Source: Metallyticus violacea
Lineage: Eukaryota > Arthropoda > Insecta > Mantodea > Metallyticidae
Assembly: GCA_030762175.1 (NCBI GenBank)
Contig: CM060846.1
Location: 303,462,512 to 303,526,511 of the forward strand
Direction: 5' to 3'
DNA length: 64,000 bases
The position numbers were made by a program, and so were the translations under genes. Below the pieces are notes generated by a model. That model searched no databases. It had not been told where the DNA came from and was given only the letters and a program-made list of their open reading frames with translations. Shown here in pieces: positions 45,560 to 57,243 of the stretch; position 1 is the first letter of the stretch; each line of letters starts with the position of its first letter.

Positions 45560-46870
45560 GCAAGCGAAGTACCATGCTCTTTGCAATTACAATGCTTTGG
45601 AAAAAACAATCGAACCAATACAATGACTGTTACTGCTATTTGACAGATACATCGGGATTTTCAAAGAAAAATAAAGGTTTTGTTGTTTATCCACATTGTC
45701 CATCTGCCATGGACACTATGCTACATGATGACTACCTGCCAATTCCACTCATGCCACGATCTTCTTTCATTGATGAACTAGAGAAGGATGAAATACAGAA
45801 AACATTCCTGGTTCAGTATTTGTAAATACTGACTTTATTCCTGAAATTAGAGAACCTCGTTTTATGAACAAGTTGAACTCAGTGACATAGTGTGATTTAA
45901 ACTTAAAAATAACAGGCTGAACTCTTAACGTTCGACGTTACAGCGGTGGAATTTGTTAGCAACAATGTAAGTGTTTTCGAAAGGGGGCTGAAGAATGACA
46001 TTTGTAGGTTCTTCAAAGACTAGCCTCAAAACAACTTTATTACCCAATGGCAATGAAAAGTCCTCAATCTCAGTAGCACGTTTGTTGGCATGACTAAAAC
46101 ATGCGAAAGTTAATATTACATTATGTAAACTACCATGATTACAATTGAAAAATGTGTAAACCTGAAAGTTATAGCTAGCATTGATTCTGGTGTTACTAAG
46201 TGGTTTTATAAAATGGTGTTGCTTTCTGTCCCATTGTGTTTGCCATGCAACAGGTAAACATTATGAAGCAGAACTGGCCTAAAAGGTGCCAGTTTAAACA
46301 GGGAGAAGCCAATGTGAAACATGTTCCATTAATGGGCCACAAAAATGTTCTGCTACCCCTTCTACACCTAGAACTGGGACTGATGAAAACTAGCCTTAAA
46401 GGAAAGAATAAACAAGGCAAAAATGTGAGTTGAGTCAGACGTGTTTTCCGTAAACGTTTAAAAGTAATATATAGGGAATATTTTAAGCTCTAAAATTCTA
46501 AAAGTTCTAAATTGCCTAAATAGTCTCCAATATAAATCTGTTGCTTGGCAAGTCTGTGAATTTGTTGTTCGTGGTTTTCTAGGGAATAAGAAAACAGGAA
46601 ATTTTCAAGAACTGGTGTCTCATTTTTTGCAGTGCTATCAAATAACATATTGTAAAACGTTGTTCACGATTCATTTCCTCATTTTCCCCTTAAAATTTAA
46701 AATCTGCGAGAGTTGAACAGAAGGAACTGTTCCACCAGGATGTACTGACATGAAGAAACGTTATCAACATAGAAGCGATCGTAGCATGATGGGAGAGCAT
46801 TGTTAATTTCTTCTGAGGGAAAGAAGCGACAAATACATAAGAAAGTCCTCATTTTCGACAAATAAGTATG
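45560..46870 (+). pseudogene. Multi-copy arthropod protein relic, probably transposon-related
   Basis: A long decayed copy of an uncharacterised protein that I know as a highly repeated ORF in arthropod genomes. Blocks in order across frames: the N-terminal NDCYCYLTDTSGFSKKNKG with YPHCPSAM and DYLPIPLMP (45,574-45,810); a decayed DLNL segment (about 45,893); SSKTSLKTTLLPNGNEKSSI (about 46,012-46,070); NWPKRCQFKQGEANVKHVPL then GHKNVLLPLLHLELGLMKT (46,270-46,390); FLGNKKTGNFQELVSHFLQC (about 46,580-46,640); MKKRYQHRSDRSMMGEHC (about 46,750-46,805), ending near RKSSF. Many stops and frameshifts. The His/Glu-containing RYQ and HxxLGLMK segments are the best preserved. Function is unknown; I infer a transposon or selfish gene from its copy number and decay. 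Confidence 0.6.
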
Positions 46871-48540
46871 TTAGTATATGGATTTTTGTGCTAATTGCAA
46901 AGAAACTGCATTTTATTCATACCTGTAATGCATTTGTTTGAATGAAGAATTTGAATAAAATTTGCCGTGATGTATAATATTGAACACCCTGTAGAAGAAA
47001 ATGGAACGTAATGAAAAAAATGTATTTCATTTTGGAACCTGTTGATGTACACTAAGTTCCATAACTCCTACCGAAAATAAGTATCAAATATTCCCAAGTG
47101 TAATTTTTCTTCTTTTAGTACATTATGGTAGCTTAGTGGGTATTACCTGGCAAGAATCGGATATCTATAATGCAGTTTTCAAGAATTTCTTAACCTTAGT
47201 GGCTGACACATCATCTTCCATTGTTATTTCACTATCATTCTTTTATTTGCCATAGTAAGAGATTGGTAGAGGTCAAATATAATATAGAAATATTGACATA
47301 TGTCATTGTCGTTTCCCTAAAGTATAAGGAAAATATTGTTTTAATTTAATATTATTTGTTGTACTTGAAGTATAAGGGGTAAGCAAATGAAAACTAGCCA
47401 AGAACCGGTAAAGAAAACATAATATGAAATTGATGGCCGAACTTTATCAGAAGGAGAGTGGTATCATTGACTGCAAACGACAGATTGCTGGTAACTACTG
47501 TGGATACAAGTAGAGAAGAATAATGATCGTAATTCGCTTTCATACTGTTGAGGGTGCTTTAATTTCGGAAATCCACATATGTACGGTCACAATTGCATCT
47601 GTGGTGCTGGAAAATGATAGCAGGGAACATCTTTGTTTCATAAGGCCCGCTACTGGTAATTTGTTGATAGTGCCACCTATTTGGGGACATATTAAAGAAG
47701 CTGCAAACAGCGATTAATACATAAATGACTGAGTGCAATCGGAAAGGTCTGTTTGTCCCAATTTTGGAATAAAATTGACACTGCGATGTAGACGCATACA
47801 TGAAAATTTACGGCAGTTAACTTCAAGGGGAAGATTACGTATTATACCAGAATTACTCTGAAATCAAGTTTTATTGTGCTTATCACTTCAATTTAATGAT
47901 GGAGATTATTTAATTTGCTTGTCTATTGTTATTAGCGAAGATAGATTTAAGACATAAAATTTTAAGCCGAACTAAACATTCTGAATAGCAACTAATAACG
48001 AGAAACTCTTATAATACTTATTAGAAACAATACAATTGAATAAACAGTAAAGCATTAAGTTTTTTTCAAAAATTTGTATGTTTGCATATATTTCAAAACC
48101 GGTTGGTACTGTAAACTTCAATCAATTAATACTTATTAGCTTATTAATTCTGTAAATATGTATTCTGCAATAAAGATGGATAATTAATTTTGCTTTTAGT
48201 AATGCTTAAATTGTATCCTTAATATTATCGTAACAGTATATTCATTTGATAACAACAATGAAAAGAATTTAATAATGTAATTATTACTAAGGCAATTTCA
48301 TGCAAGTATCATAATGTAGTGCTTTATTAACGATTTTGACCAACAATAAAGGCTGTATGTAATTCTGGTATACAAAACCATACGTAATCTCCCCCTTGAA
48401 GATAACTGTTGTGAATTTCTATGCATGCGTCAACATTTCAATATCAATTTTATTTCAGAGTTTGCATATAAGGACCTTTTCGATTACACTCAATGTTTTA
48501 TGTATTAATCCTTCTGATCATTTACATCCATAAGGTGTTT
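46871..48540. other. AT-rich DNA, no gene seen
   Basis: No supported feature. Opposing open frames at 47,523-47,717 and 47,559-47,801 overlap and have no known domain. Confidence 0.4.
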
Positions 48541-48545
48541 GTATT

Positions 48546-48604
48546 TTTTTTTTCTTTTCTTTTTTTTTCTTTTTCTTTTTCTTTCTTTTTTTTTTTTTTT
48601 TTTT
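48546..48604. repeat. Polypyrimidine (T-rich, C-interrupted) tract
   Basis: About 58 bp of almost pure T with regular C interruptions, producing a spurious Lys-rich frame on the minus strand. Confidence 0.85.
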
Positions 48605-49213
48605 GGCAATCGCATTACAAGCAAAAATTGTGAAAATAGCGTCAAACAAACAGAATTATTTCTTGGGAAACAAAATGAGGCAAGAAAGTAAATTATTTTT
48701 GTGACGTTTAGCGAGAACATTAAAATAAACATAAATTAAAATGTTAGCCTGAAATGATTTTTCGACAGCAAATGCTAATGACAATCGTTAGTCCGGCTTT
48801 AATTGCATTTAATCTAAAACGTGCACATACTAAGTTATTCTTTGTACATGCACATGCATATCCTCATTAGCATTATTCGAACTTTCACTACACTGGATCA
48901 CATATTTAAGTCAACTGATTCCGTAAATTTAAAACAAATTTTAAAATTGCAAATGTATTTGAAATTTCCCACATTCGTACATTTGTAAGTATGCAGTTAT
49001 AAAGTACAAGTGAAGAAGAAATCTTTATGGAACACAATTTTACTAATAACTTTAAGTTATAAACACTTGTAATAAACATATTAGATCATATTAAAATATA
49101 TTGACGTTTCAAATTACCATCTTCAAAGGAAAAGAATAACTTTTCACAAATACTATATTCTGTTATTTTTCCTGTGTGCTTCATTTTTTCCCATGCATTT
49201 AACTGAATTTTAG

Positions 49214-49438
49214 AACAGAGAATTACACGCTGAATTACGGCAGAGAGTCAAGTTGACCAGAGAAGTGGAACGGGAGATCGCTATATTAGCGGGTGTTTCA
49301 GTGCTGTCAAGTACAGGAAACAATACGCAAAGCACGGTGCTAAATGCAACGCACCAAGCATTGTATGCTCTGGCTATTCTCTTGAGACCGCCACTACAGC
49401 TCGCAAATGGTGTGCTCAAACCCAGTGAACCGGGCTAG
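49214..49438 (+). CDS. Candidate terminal coding exon, unknown gene
   Basis: A 74-residue frame that opens exactly after an acceptor (TTTTTTCCC...TTAACTGAATTTTAG|AACAGAG) and ends in TAG; the acceptor's own TAG is the in-frame stop upstream. Codons are visibly GC-richer than the flanks. The sequence opens with a charged heptad-like helix (NRELHAELRQRVKLTREVER), continues EIAILAGVSVL, then a Ser/Thr/Asn stretch, ALYALAILLRPPLQLANG and the end VLKPSEPG. I do not recognise the protein. Upstream exons are not in view. ATTAAA (about 49,813) and AATAAA (49,854-49,859) could serve as poly(A) signals of a roughly 430-nt 3' UTR. Of everything in the window this looks most like an ordinary host exon. 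Confidence 0.5.
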   Translation, partial: NRELHAELRQRVKLTREVEREIAILAGVSVLSSTGNNTQSTVLNATHQALYALAILLRPPLQLANGVLKPSEPG

Positions 49439-49853
49439 CGTTTCATTGGGGATACATTTGCCTACACGAGCTATTCTTTCCGAAGCGATTCTTCATAGTT
49501 TACCATACGGATCATGCCAGTTACAACCAAAGTTCTTCGAGAGGATAAATTAGATAAATGACACACCATGGACGTAGTTCGGAACTTTTCCTTACTCTGA
49601 AAAGGAAATGTCTGGGAAAATGTATCACCACCGAAGCATTCCCAGCCAGAATTTACCCAAGTTTTAGAATAACCACTTGAGTTGCAGCAATGCGTTGTTC
49701 CATATCTCATAGCTTCCCAATTCACTGTTTTTTATTCTCTCTTACATGCATATGTTACATACAAACGAATTAGATTAACAGTAAAAAAAAAAAAAAAAAA
49801 AATATGGTAAGGAAATTAAATAACCGTATGACAGAATGTTTTGTCCTTAGACA

Positions 49854-49859
49854 AATAAA
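49854..49859 (+). terminator. Possible poly(A) signal
   Basis: AATAAA about 415 bp after the stop of the candidate exon at 49,214-49,438. In AT-rich DNA this hexamer is common, so support is only positional. Confidence 0.2.
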
Positions 49860-49869
49860 AATATAATTA

Positions 49870-51000
49870 CATGTCTAGGTTTTTGAAGTCCAAAACGGTA
49901 TTACAAGCATTTTTGTAAAGACAGTAATTCATTGTTCTAAAATGCTTTTAGAAATGTTGATATTTAAAACTAAGAAAATGGCATGGCTTATAACACAATA
50001 ATTTTTACTTAGTAAACAAATGTATAGTAAAATAAATTACCTTAAACTTAAATCGTGCGGAAGAATAGAAATAATTATAATTATTTATGTTGTAAAATAC
50101 TTTATAGTCACTTTAGAAAACTTAAAATATGCATAAACTCTAAAATTCTGCTAAACAATAAAAGGAACCATTCCCAAGTCAAAACATGTTATAACTATTT
50201 TATATTGTTATGCTTTTATTTGTATGGCATGCAGGGCAGATAATTCATGCAGCATATCTGACAGAAACGCTGAAATGAAGATTTATGTTTCTGGAAACAC
50301 AAGATGTGGTACCATAAACGAAAGTAATAGAGTAACTCAATGCTAAAAGTTGATCTTTTACCAGATGGAGATATTGTTAGAACTTAAATATTATAATGTA
50401 TGCGGAGCATGGTTTTTCTGTAACCGCCAAATTGAAAAAGCATTCTTAAAATTTATGCATTAGCACGTTTGAAAACATCTACTTCAAACTGCAATTTGGC
50501 ACTTATTTTTTGTTTTGTTTTATTCTGGTACGTGATTTTTAAAGAGATTTGTAGCTCAGACATGCTGTCGTCAGATCATCTGCAGAATGTGAAGGGGGCC
50601 GCTTTTATAATGGGCTCGGTTGTCGGGCTTAGAAGCGCATCCAAATTCTTGGTTACCTGCTACCTGCTATTTAGAAGTTTTGATTGAAGTACGTGTACTT
50701 TAAAATGTTCTACTTAATTAAAATGGTTGTGTTACCAAAGATAAAAAATATATACTCATATATAGATGTATCGTTGGATATCGATATTCCTTGAGTATCG
50801 AAGTATCAGATTAACTAGAACCGATTTCTAAATTTCACAAAATTTGTAAATTTTGCTTTATGTAGATAGTAAGTGATATCTGATTGGAAAGAGCGCTGCC
50901 ATTTTTGGAGAGGTACAAATTGCATGATAGCCTGTTGCGCTTGCGTCATTAGTCTCAGTGGTGCCCTTGACTGAGCTTGTGTACTGCGTGACGTGTCTCT
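49870..51000. other. AT-rich DNA, no gene seen
   Basis: Nothing recognised; the 72-codon frame at 50,469-50,687 has no known domain. Confidence 0.45.
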
Positions 51001-51009
51001 TTTTCATTT

Positions 51010-51225
51010 TAAGGGGTTTTAATGCCCCCATTTTACTACTATGGCATCACAGCCGTTGGATGATATGAAACGACCAACTGGGAAAGGAAATGGGGATGAA
51101 AGCGTCCAAGGCCTAAGTTAGGCATTTCTCTGGCATTTGCCCTTGATAAGGGCTGTAGCATACACCTGTTACGGTGGCTCTCCTGACTGCATTGGAACTG
51201 CCACCCTCCCGTTTACTAGTTTGTT
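51010..51225 (-). mobile_element. SINE family A, highly diverged copy
   Basis: On the plus strand TTTTAATGCCCCCATTTTAC, CTATGGCATCACAGCCG, GGATGAAAGCGTCCAAGGCC and CTCTGGCATTTGCCC follow the inverted order of family A. The head is largely unrecognisable. Old insertion. Confidence 0.5.
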
Positions 51226-52126
51226 CCTTGTCCGTATGTTTAACGGGTTAATTGTGCCGACGTCCTGTGCAGGGCTTTGTTAGCAAAACATTTTATTGCT
51301 CAGATTTGGCTTTCTGCAACTTCTGGCATTTCACTGTCGGAATCGAGAAGATTAATGTCATCGCTACAAAGCATGCAATAGTGAATCCGAATAATAAAAT
51401 GGGAGGGATGAGACCATATAAGAAACTATATTACACTGCAATTAATCTAATAAAGTCTAAATATTTTGTGGAAAACTTTAGCTTGAGTAACTTATTTATT
51501 TGTAAACGGCTATTTGAGGAAATACCAATGTTTTCTAAAGATTAATTGCAAATTAGTACGGGGCTAATGCTGTAACGAACATTTGATTCTTCCAGATTGG
51601 CAACAGACTTAATAAATGAAATAAAAATATTATTTCAGCGGCTTAAGAGGAACAATCACTAAGATTTGTTATTTGTTGTTTAACTTTTCATTAAATTAAA
51701 TAGTGTAGTATATCCTGTAAGTAGTGAAAATATATTTTAGCTCTGAGCCCCACAGAGTTTTCAATATCTTTTAGCTTTATGTTTATTGGCTTGTCACATA
51801 GGTTTGATCGTTTTTATATCAATTCCATGGATTTGAACTACACTAACCGCCTGAGAACACCGCACCCTTGGTGTAGTTAAGCTATGCTTGTTACTGAAAC
51901 CCTGCGACATTGGGTCCAACAACCAAACAAGCCATTGAGCAGTTCAGTACGGGTATGTGACTGATTTACATGCATCAATTTCAACTTTACAATACTATAC
52001 TTCTCTTTAAATAATCGTTTGTTTAATGATGAAATTTATAAGACGCCAGTAAAAAGGCAATATGCTGTCGACATCAGTGGTGCATACTGTACAAAATAAG
52101 ATTTGTTTACTGCAATGCTACTTAGT
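51226..52126. other. No supported gene
   Basis: A 97-codon frame at 51,252-51,545 has no recognised domain or splice context. Confidence 0.35.
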
Positions 52127-52436
52127 GATCCAATGAGCTATGAACCAACTTGCCGTGTTTTACGTATAAGCAAGAGCGGCACTCGTTGTGAGCATGCTAA
52201 AGTTGCTCTGACATAATCATAGCAGTTTCCTCAACTATGATAAAAGGTTTTCTTACCGACTTTTTGAAAGGAGATGCTTAAATTGGCTATCGTCAGTTCA
52301 CGTTGATTAATGCTGGCCATTTCCTGTCGGATATTTTGTTTCACTTCCTCCAAAATATGTGCGTTTGTGTGGTATTTTTAATTTATCTCGCAGATGAAAG
52401 TCGCAAGAGGTTAGATCGGGGCTTTGTTTAATGTAT

Positions 52437-52502
52437 ATCTTTATATCATAGCATGCATATAAGTTAGTTACAAATGTGGCCCATCAGCTTATCTGATTTC
52501 GC
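52437..52502 (-). repeat. Short interspersed repeat inside the transposase
   Basis: On the minus strand a segment containing GCATGCTATGATATAAAGAT and ATACATTAAACAAA interrupts the transposase between its FQQN and SPDLT blocks. A related copy lies on the plus strand at about 54,165-54,254. Confidence 0.6.
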
Positions 52503-52825
52503 GAGCTGCTTATTTATTTTTTTATTTGGTTTATTTACGGACGCTCTTTAACATCTCAGATTATCAGCGTTCCATTCAAATCAGGGCGTGAAACGGCCGA
52601 CAAATTTTGCTCAGAGGCCTCTTCTTTCAGGCTTGAGGTTCTTTATCATGCCGTAAATGTACGACACGGGACCCACGGCTTTACTTCCCTTCCGTAGGAA
52701 GCCATATTTACGATTTTAACGCCCGAAAAAATCCATCTGTCCTGGCCGGGTTCGAACCCGCGATTTGGGTTTAGAAGGCGAGTATGGTTACCACTACACC
52801 ATCAGGACCGATGTGAGCTGCTTAT
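52503..52825 (-). mobile_element. SINE family B, full length with TSD
   Basis: The body is 52,514-52,814. The head lies at the right end (minus strand CCTGATGGTGTAGTGGTAAC, B box GGGTTCGAACCC), then the body (CCGTGGGTCCCGTGTC, CTCTGAGCAAAATTTGTCGG) and the end CCGTAAATAAACCAAAT with an A-rich tail. The perfect 11-bp duplication GAGCTGCTTAT is at 52,503-52,513 and 52,815-52,825. It lies within the transposon. Confidence 0.9.
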
Positions 52826-53799
52826 GTAATATCCGCTCATTTCCATTTCTGTTGAGGACAGATGTTACTAATAACTCTGTCGTTCTGAAACAATCTTTCA
52901 GTTACTTTCGTGGAAATATTCGCAGTATAAGCTGTAGCAGAGTTTTGTTGAAAAAAGTAGAAATGGCGTTTCTTACCGGTTAATTCTCCAATTGTTCTCG
53001 TATTTGGGGGTATCAAACGTTGCCTCGAAAAAATGGCCCTACAATTTTTCTCCTCCCATGGCGAACCAATCACCAATTTTTTCGTCATGATGGGTCACTT
53101 CATGCAAGGTATCAGGTTTCTCAGCGGTTCAATAACGATTACTTTGTGTTACAAAGTCATGAAGGTGGAACCATACCTCGTCCAAGAAAATTATTAAATA
53201 GAGGTCATTTTCTCCGCTGATTTCATTCACAAAAGTGCGCCTACGCACAGGATCACCAGGTTGAAGAGCACGTGTTACAGTTATTTTATATGATTTTTAC
53301 TTTAACAATTTACTAGTTCTTTGCACAGGATCATAATAATTGCCTGTGTGTTGTGAAAGATGTCTTAAGTGATTTTGGAAGGAATTCTCCAAACGATGAC
53401 GGATGTCATCTAATGTTTCTTCGGTGAGAACACTTCGCTGTCTGTTACGTTTCTTAGACTGAACACTACACATGGCCTGAATTGTATAAAGATTGTTGTA
53501 CGGCCTGAAACTTTTACACCAGAGAATCTTTCTTCATACCGTCTTTGAATTTGACAGCTGACGGAGTTAACACACATGAATCATAAAGAAACACACTTTG
53601 TGTAATAGAAAACATATACTGAATCATAATAAACTTCGTGATTAAACGTACAATAACGCACAGCACTCGTAATAATTGAACTGAATTCAACTATTACCAG
53701 AACCACATCCAGAGCCGGAAGATTGCAAGAACTGGCTCTAGTCAACGGGGACGGGAAACACTTGTGCTCACCGCAAGTTGGTTCATACTGCATTGGATC

Positions 53800-54164
53800 G
53801 TTCCATATAACATCCTTTAAATGATCGCAGGTTTAAAATTCCTCTTGATAGCTCGGCAGCTTCTGTGCCGGGGTGTGCAGTGTTCTTCAGGTAATGTAAT
53901 GGTTGAGACATAAACGAAGACGCCAATTTATTTGACTTTTACTTTTACCAAAATAGATTAAACGGGATTCCCAATTATAAAGGGTTTTTTTTCTTACACG
54001 AGTCAATTAATGCCAGGCCTATCAGCGTTTCTGTTAAGTTTGTGCTTCAAAATATTTTAATTGGGTGTCTTTTATTCCAAAATTTCAAATCCTTACAAAC
54101 CAAACCCGTTTTAGTAATATATCACACCAAGCAGAATTGGAAACAAAGGATACTGTTTAATAAA
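53800..54164. other. No gene seen
   Basis: AT-rich DNA to the right of the transposon; nothing recognised. Confidence 0.4.
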
Positions 54165-54254
54165 AAAAACCCGCACACAAAATTAGATAAACTGAAGGCC
54201 CACGTTTGTCACTAGCTTATAGGCATGCTATGATATAAACGTATACATTAAACA
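54165..54254 (+). repeat. Second copy of the short repeat at 52.4 kb
   Basis: GGCATGCTATGATATAAACG, TATACATTAAACAAA and the upstream GGCCCACGTTTGTCACTAGC match the minus-strand segment at 52,437-52,502 with scattered differences over about 65-80 bp. The two copies are in inverted orientation, about 1.7 kb apart. Confidence 0.65.
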
Positions 54255-55949
54255 AAAAATATTGAATGAAAAATATGTTTTGCTCCTTCACTCACACCGT
54301 CTACTCTCTATATGTCGAAATGGCAAGAGAGACGGTTTCTGTGCAAAGTTTGGATTGCATGACGTGCAATGGAGAACTGTTTTGAACCGGATGGAAAGCC
54401 CCCATCCTCGGATACAACAGTTTCTTGCTTCGATGAACTTGTAATGGATTTATTGCTATTGCTGTTGTGAATAATAGCTAAAGGAAACGGCAAGACGGTT
54501 AGTTGCTGCCCACCGAGCCCTTCCTTTTTAACTGCCGGCATGCCCTTTCATGCATGACGATAGTGTTTTGTTTGTGAAACACATTATTAACTGCTAATTT
54601 ATAGATGGGGAACTATATTTGCGTTACGTGAATAAGAAGTGAACATTGTTATTGGTAAACTACCAAGGTTAAATCTTAGTAGCCATGAATATTCCATTAT
54701 GGTGCATGTCCAAGGAATAGCTTACCTCAATACTGTGGTTGGCGTGGGCTACTTTCTTGTTGACTGCAGAGTGTATAACTGTTTGTATAGAATTGTTTTG
54801 AGCGTTTTACTCATTTACTCGTTCGGGAGAATCCCAATAATAAACAAAGAGCTTTTTGTTTAATATTTTGCTCTTACTTCATTGCAATTTTGCACCGTTC
54901 AAATTCAAGCCTGCAGTTTCTCGCTCGTTTTCATTGGTTTTTCTGAATTTTGTTCCGGATCGTGTTTAATTAAATTAGTTTGAACACTGCAGGTAAAATT
55001 AAAATAATGCTACGTATAGCTACCCTGTAACTCATTAAACTCAATTTGACACCCTCCCGTTAATGACTGAATAAGTTTTAGCCTTGGAATTATATTGGAT
55101 GGAACACCCCCAAGAAGTGGCCGGATAAGATAATTTCACAATACAGGAGAAGAATGGTTGATAATTATAAAGCAATGTATTAATCAATAATAAATATAAA
55201 TGTAATGCCCATGTAAAATAGTTTTCCTTTTGGAAATTGGTAATATCAATAAGCAATATATCTTTTAAACAAATAACAATTTTTTGAAATATTGGCACGA
55301 TAAAACAACATAAAATGGAATAAATTATTGAAAGAATTACTTGAGTGCGAGCATTTAATAAAATCTACGTATTGGTAATTGAATAGTGTCTATAATTTGC
55401 CATTAATTCTAACACATTCAATTTTAAAATCCCAGTTCCATGTCCTTTAGAGAAATTGCAACTGTAAATCCCATGCCAATATAAAAAATGCAATAGCAAA
55501 CACCCGAATAAAATGTTTTCATAATTACATTATACCTGGGTCGCAGGGCATATGCTAAGTAGAAGGCTCCGGACCTAACAATTTAGAAGTACAAGCCAAA
55601 ACGAACTTTTCTCCACACCATTTTGGAAACGACTCTACATTCTTTGGAAGGAAGAACATGCCAGGCAAGATGCTTTCGTTAACTTTTCCAGAATATACGC
55701 TGGTTTTAACAGTGAATAGCTAACTAGTAAAATTAATGGACGAGGCCTCTGGACATGGCCAGGTAACAAGGATGTGTGAGAGAAATGAAAAAGGCTTTCG
55801 ATACCAAGGAAACGCACTTAAAAACTGCACAACAGGGTAAAGGGAAAACTTGGGATGTCCTAACTTTTATGAAAAAAGTTTTTACAGTTCTGAATTTTTT
55901 TCCCCGAAACGTAAATGAAACACATTGGCTATGTTGTGTTGGTTTACTC
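54255..55949. other. No supported gene
   Basis: No recognised gene or repeat. Opposing frames at 55,733-55,954 (minus) and 55,776-56,024 (plus) run into the following SINE and match nothing I can support. Confidence 0.35.
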
Positions 55950-56220
55950 CCCAACTGTACCGCCCGGGTGGCCGAGGTCGTTAAGGCGCGGAGTTCTGGG
56001 GTCAGGACCGTCCTCCCTCACTGAAGTTTTTTCCTAATTTTCCTCAGTCCTCATAAATGGCAAATGCCGGGGAGGTACCCTACACTTAGGCCTCGAAAGT
56101 TTCCTACCTAAAAAAAAACTTTCTCAATATATCATTTCATTTCTTATATCATCAGTGTCCACCGCCTGTGGTGCCTTAGTAGTAAAAACGGGCGTTAAAC
56201 ACCAAAAAAATCCCAACCGT
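55950..56220 (+). mobile_element. SINE family A with TSD
   Basis: The body is 55,959-56,211: head GGTGGCCGAGGTCGTTAAGG, a deletion removing most of the B box region, body GGCAAATGCCGGGGAGGTAC, ATATATCATTTCATTTC and CACCGCCTGTGGTGCC, end GTAAAAACGGGCGTTAAACA and an A run. The duplication is CCCAACTGT (55,950-55,958) against CCCAACCGT (56,212-56,220), one mismatch. Confidence 0.85.
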
Positions 56221-57243
56221 CATAACCCAAACGAAAGATATTTGCCAATAGGCTTTTTAAAACAAAACGTAAATTTTCTGGATGATGAAAGAACCCATTT
56301 AAATGTTCATATAAATTTATACATACTCTATCAGGATAAAAAAAATACTCACATAAATGATTATTTTTATTGAAGTAGAATGCACATAAACACACTGAAT
56401 AAAAAGTTAAATTCCTCATGGAGAATACGTACTAGTTGTGTTTGTGTATCGTAGTCCAGCAAACTGATGAGCGGATGTTCAGGTACATGCCCCACACTTG
56501 CTGTGGTAGGCTGTAAGTTAATGGGCGTTTGCTTAGTGTCTGGCGTAATAATGATGTTATGGGCTGGCGGAAAGGCATTTAGGCGGTCAAAAGCACATAG
56601 TGTACATTCAGCGAAATGAATAGCTGGTTAAAGTAAACAGTCATTGACAGGTCGTTATGCTTACTAGCCTCTTGTTTGAGAGGTAAGTGGTGTTCAGAGG
56701 TGGAATGACTCTAATTCTCTCACAAATATACATAAGTCTTATTATGGGCACGTGGCAAGCAAACACAACAGGTTACGGAGATAATACCTTGTAAGATTGA
56801 GACAGTGTAGAAATGAATATAAGCATGTCACCAAGGAGATGAAGCTGCCAGTCCATCCCTGCACTAATCCATCCATAATATCCGACCTGAGGGGTGGTGG
56901 AACGGCAGAACTGTGTCCACAATATCTGGGGGAGGGCATATCCCCTGTATACGTTAACGAGCTATTCATTTCGCTGATTGTCCATGAGATGACTGATAGT
57001 AAAAATGTGTTTAGGCAGTGTTCATCAAACTGGCGTGTAACCTTTGGTAGGAAGAAAATGCTTAGATAGGGACAGCTGGCGAGCTACACAAATCTAAACG
57101 AGGCAACAATTGCTGCACACCATCAACCACTGTCCGCATACACCGATTTGAGAACGTACACTACGCAGGGAAATCTTTCCTTGAGCATTTGAAGTAGGAT
57201 ACCCTGCAAGGAACCACCCCTAACATCTTTATCAATAAACACG
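56221..57243. other. No supported gene
   Basis: Open frames at 56,742-56,969 (minus) and 56,797-57,069 (plus) overlap and have no recognised domain. Confidence 0.35.

Larger units (their letters stand above)
52200..53570 (-). pseudogene. Insect-type DDE transposase relic, near complete
   Basis: Minus strand, in order: an HTH-region reading (QRRYEERFSGVKVSGR, then KKRNRQRSVLTEETLDDIRH at about 53,405-53,465, RLENSFQNHLRHLSQHTG, KITVTRALQPGDPVRRRTF), the first catalytic block LDEVWFHLHDFV (about 53,150-53,185), KIGDWFAMGGEK, FFQQNSATAYTANIST (about 52,900-52,950) with Asn where the second catalytic Asp is expected, and, after inserted DNA, SPDLTSCDFHL (about 52,405-52,435) with the third Asp. 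The C-terminal part ends near NQRELTIANLSISFQKVG. Same class as the relics at 25.7 and 29.9 kb but the most complete. Stops and the lost Asp make it inactive. Confidence 0.8.
52127..53799 (-). mobile_element. DNA transposon with 27-bp inverted repeats
   Basis: Left repeat 52,127-52,153 and right repeat 53,773-53,799 are inverted copies differing at 3 of 27 positions, with shared outer GATCCAAT and inner TATGAACCAACTTGC. Between them lies one decayed transposase on the minus strand, with a SINE and a short repeat inserted. The outer limits could extend a few bases; a clear target duplication was not seen. Confidence 0.75.

Noticed and set aside
47400..47801. Possible transposase frame
   Set aside because: No catalytic or HTH block could be read on either strand.
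48505..48732. Lys/Arg-rich minus-strand protein
   Set aside because: It is produced by the polypyrimidine tract at 48,546-48,604.
55733..56024. Opposing Cys/Phe-rich open frames
   Set aside because: They seemed vaguely repeat-protein-like, but I could not tie either to a family, and the plus frame runs into a SINE.
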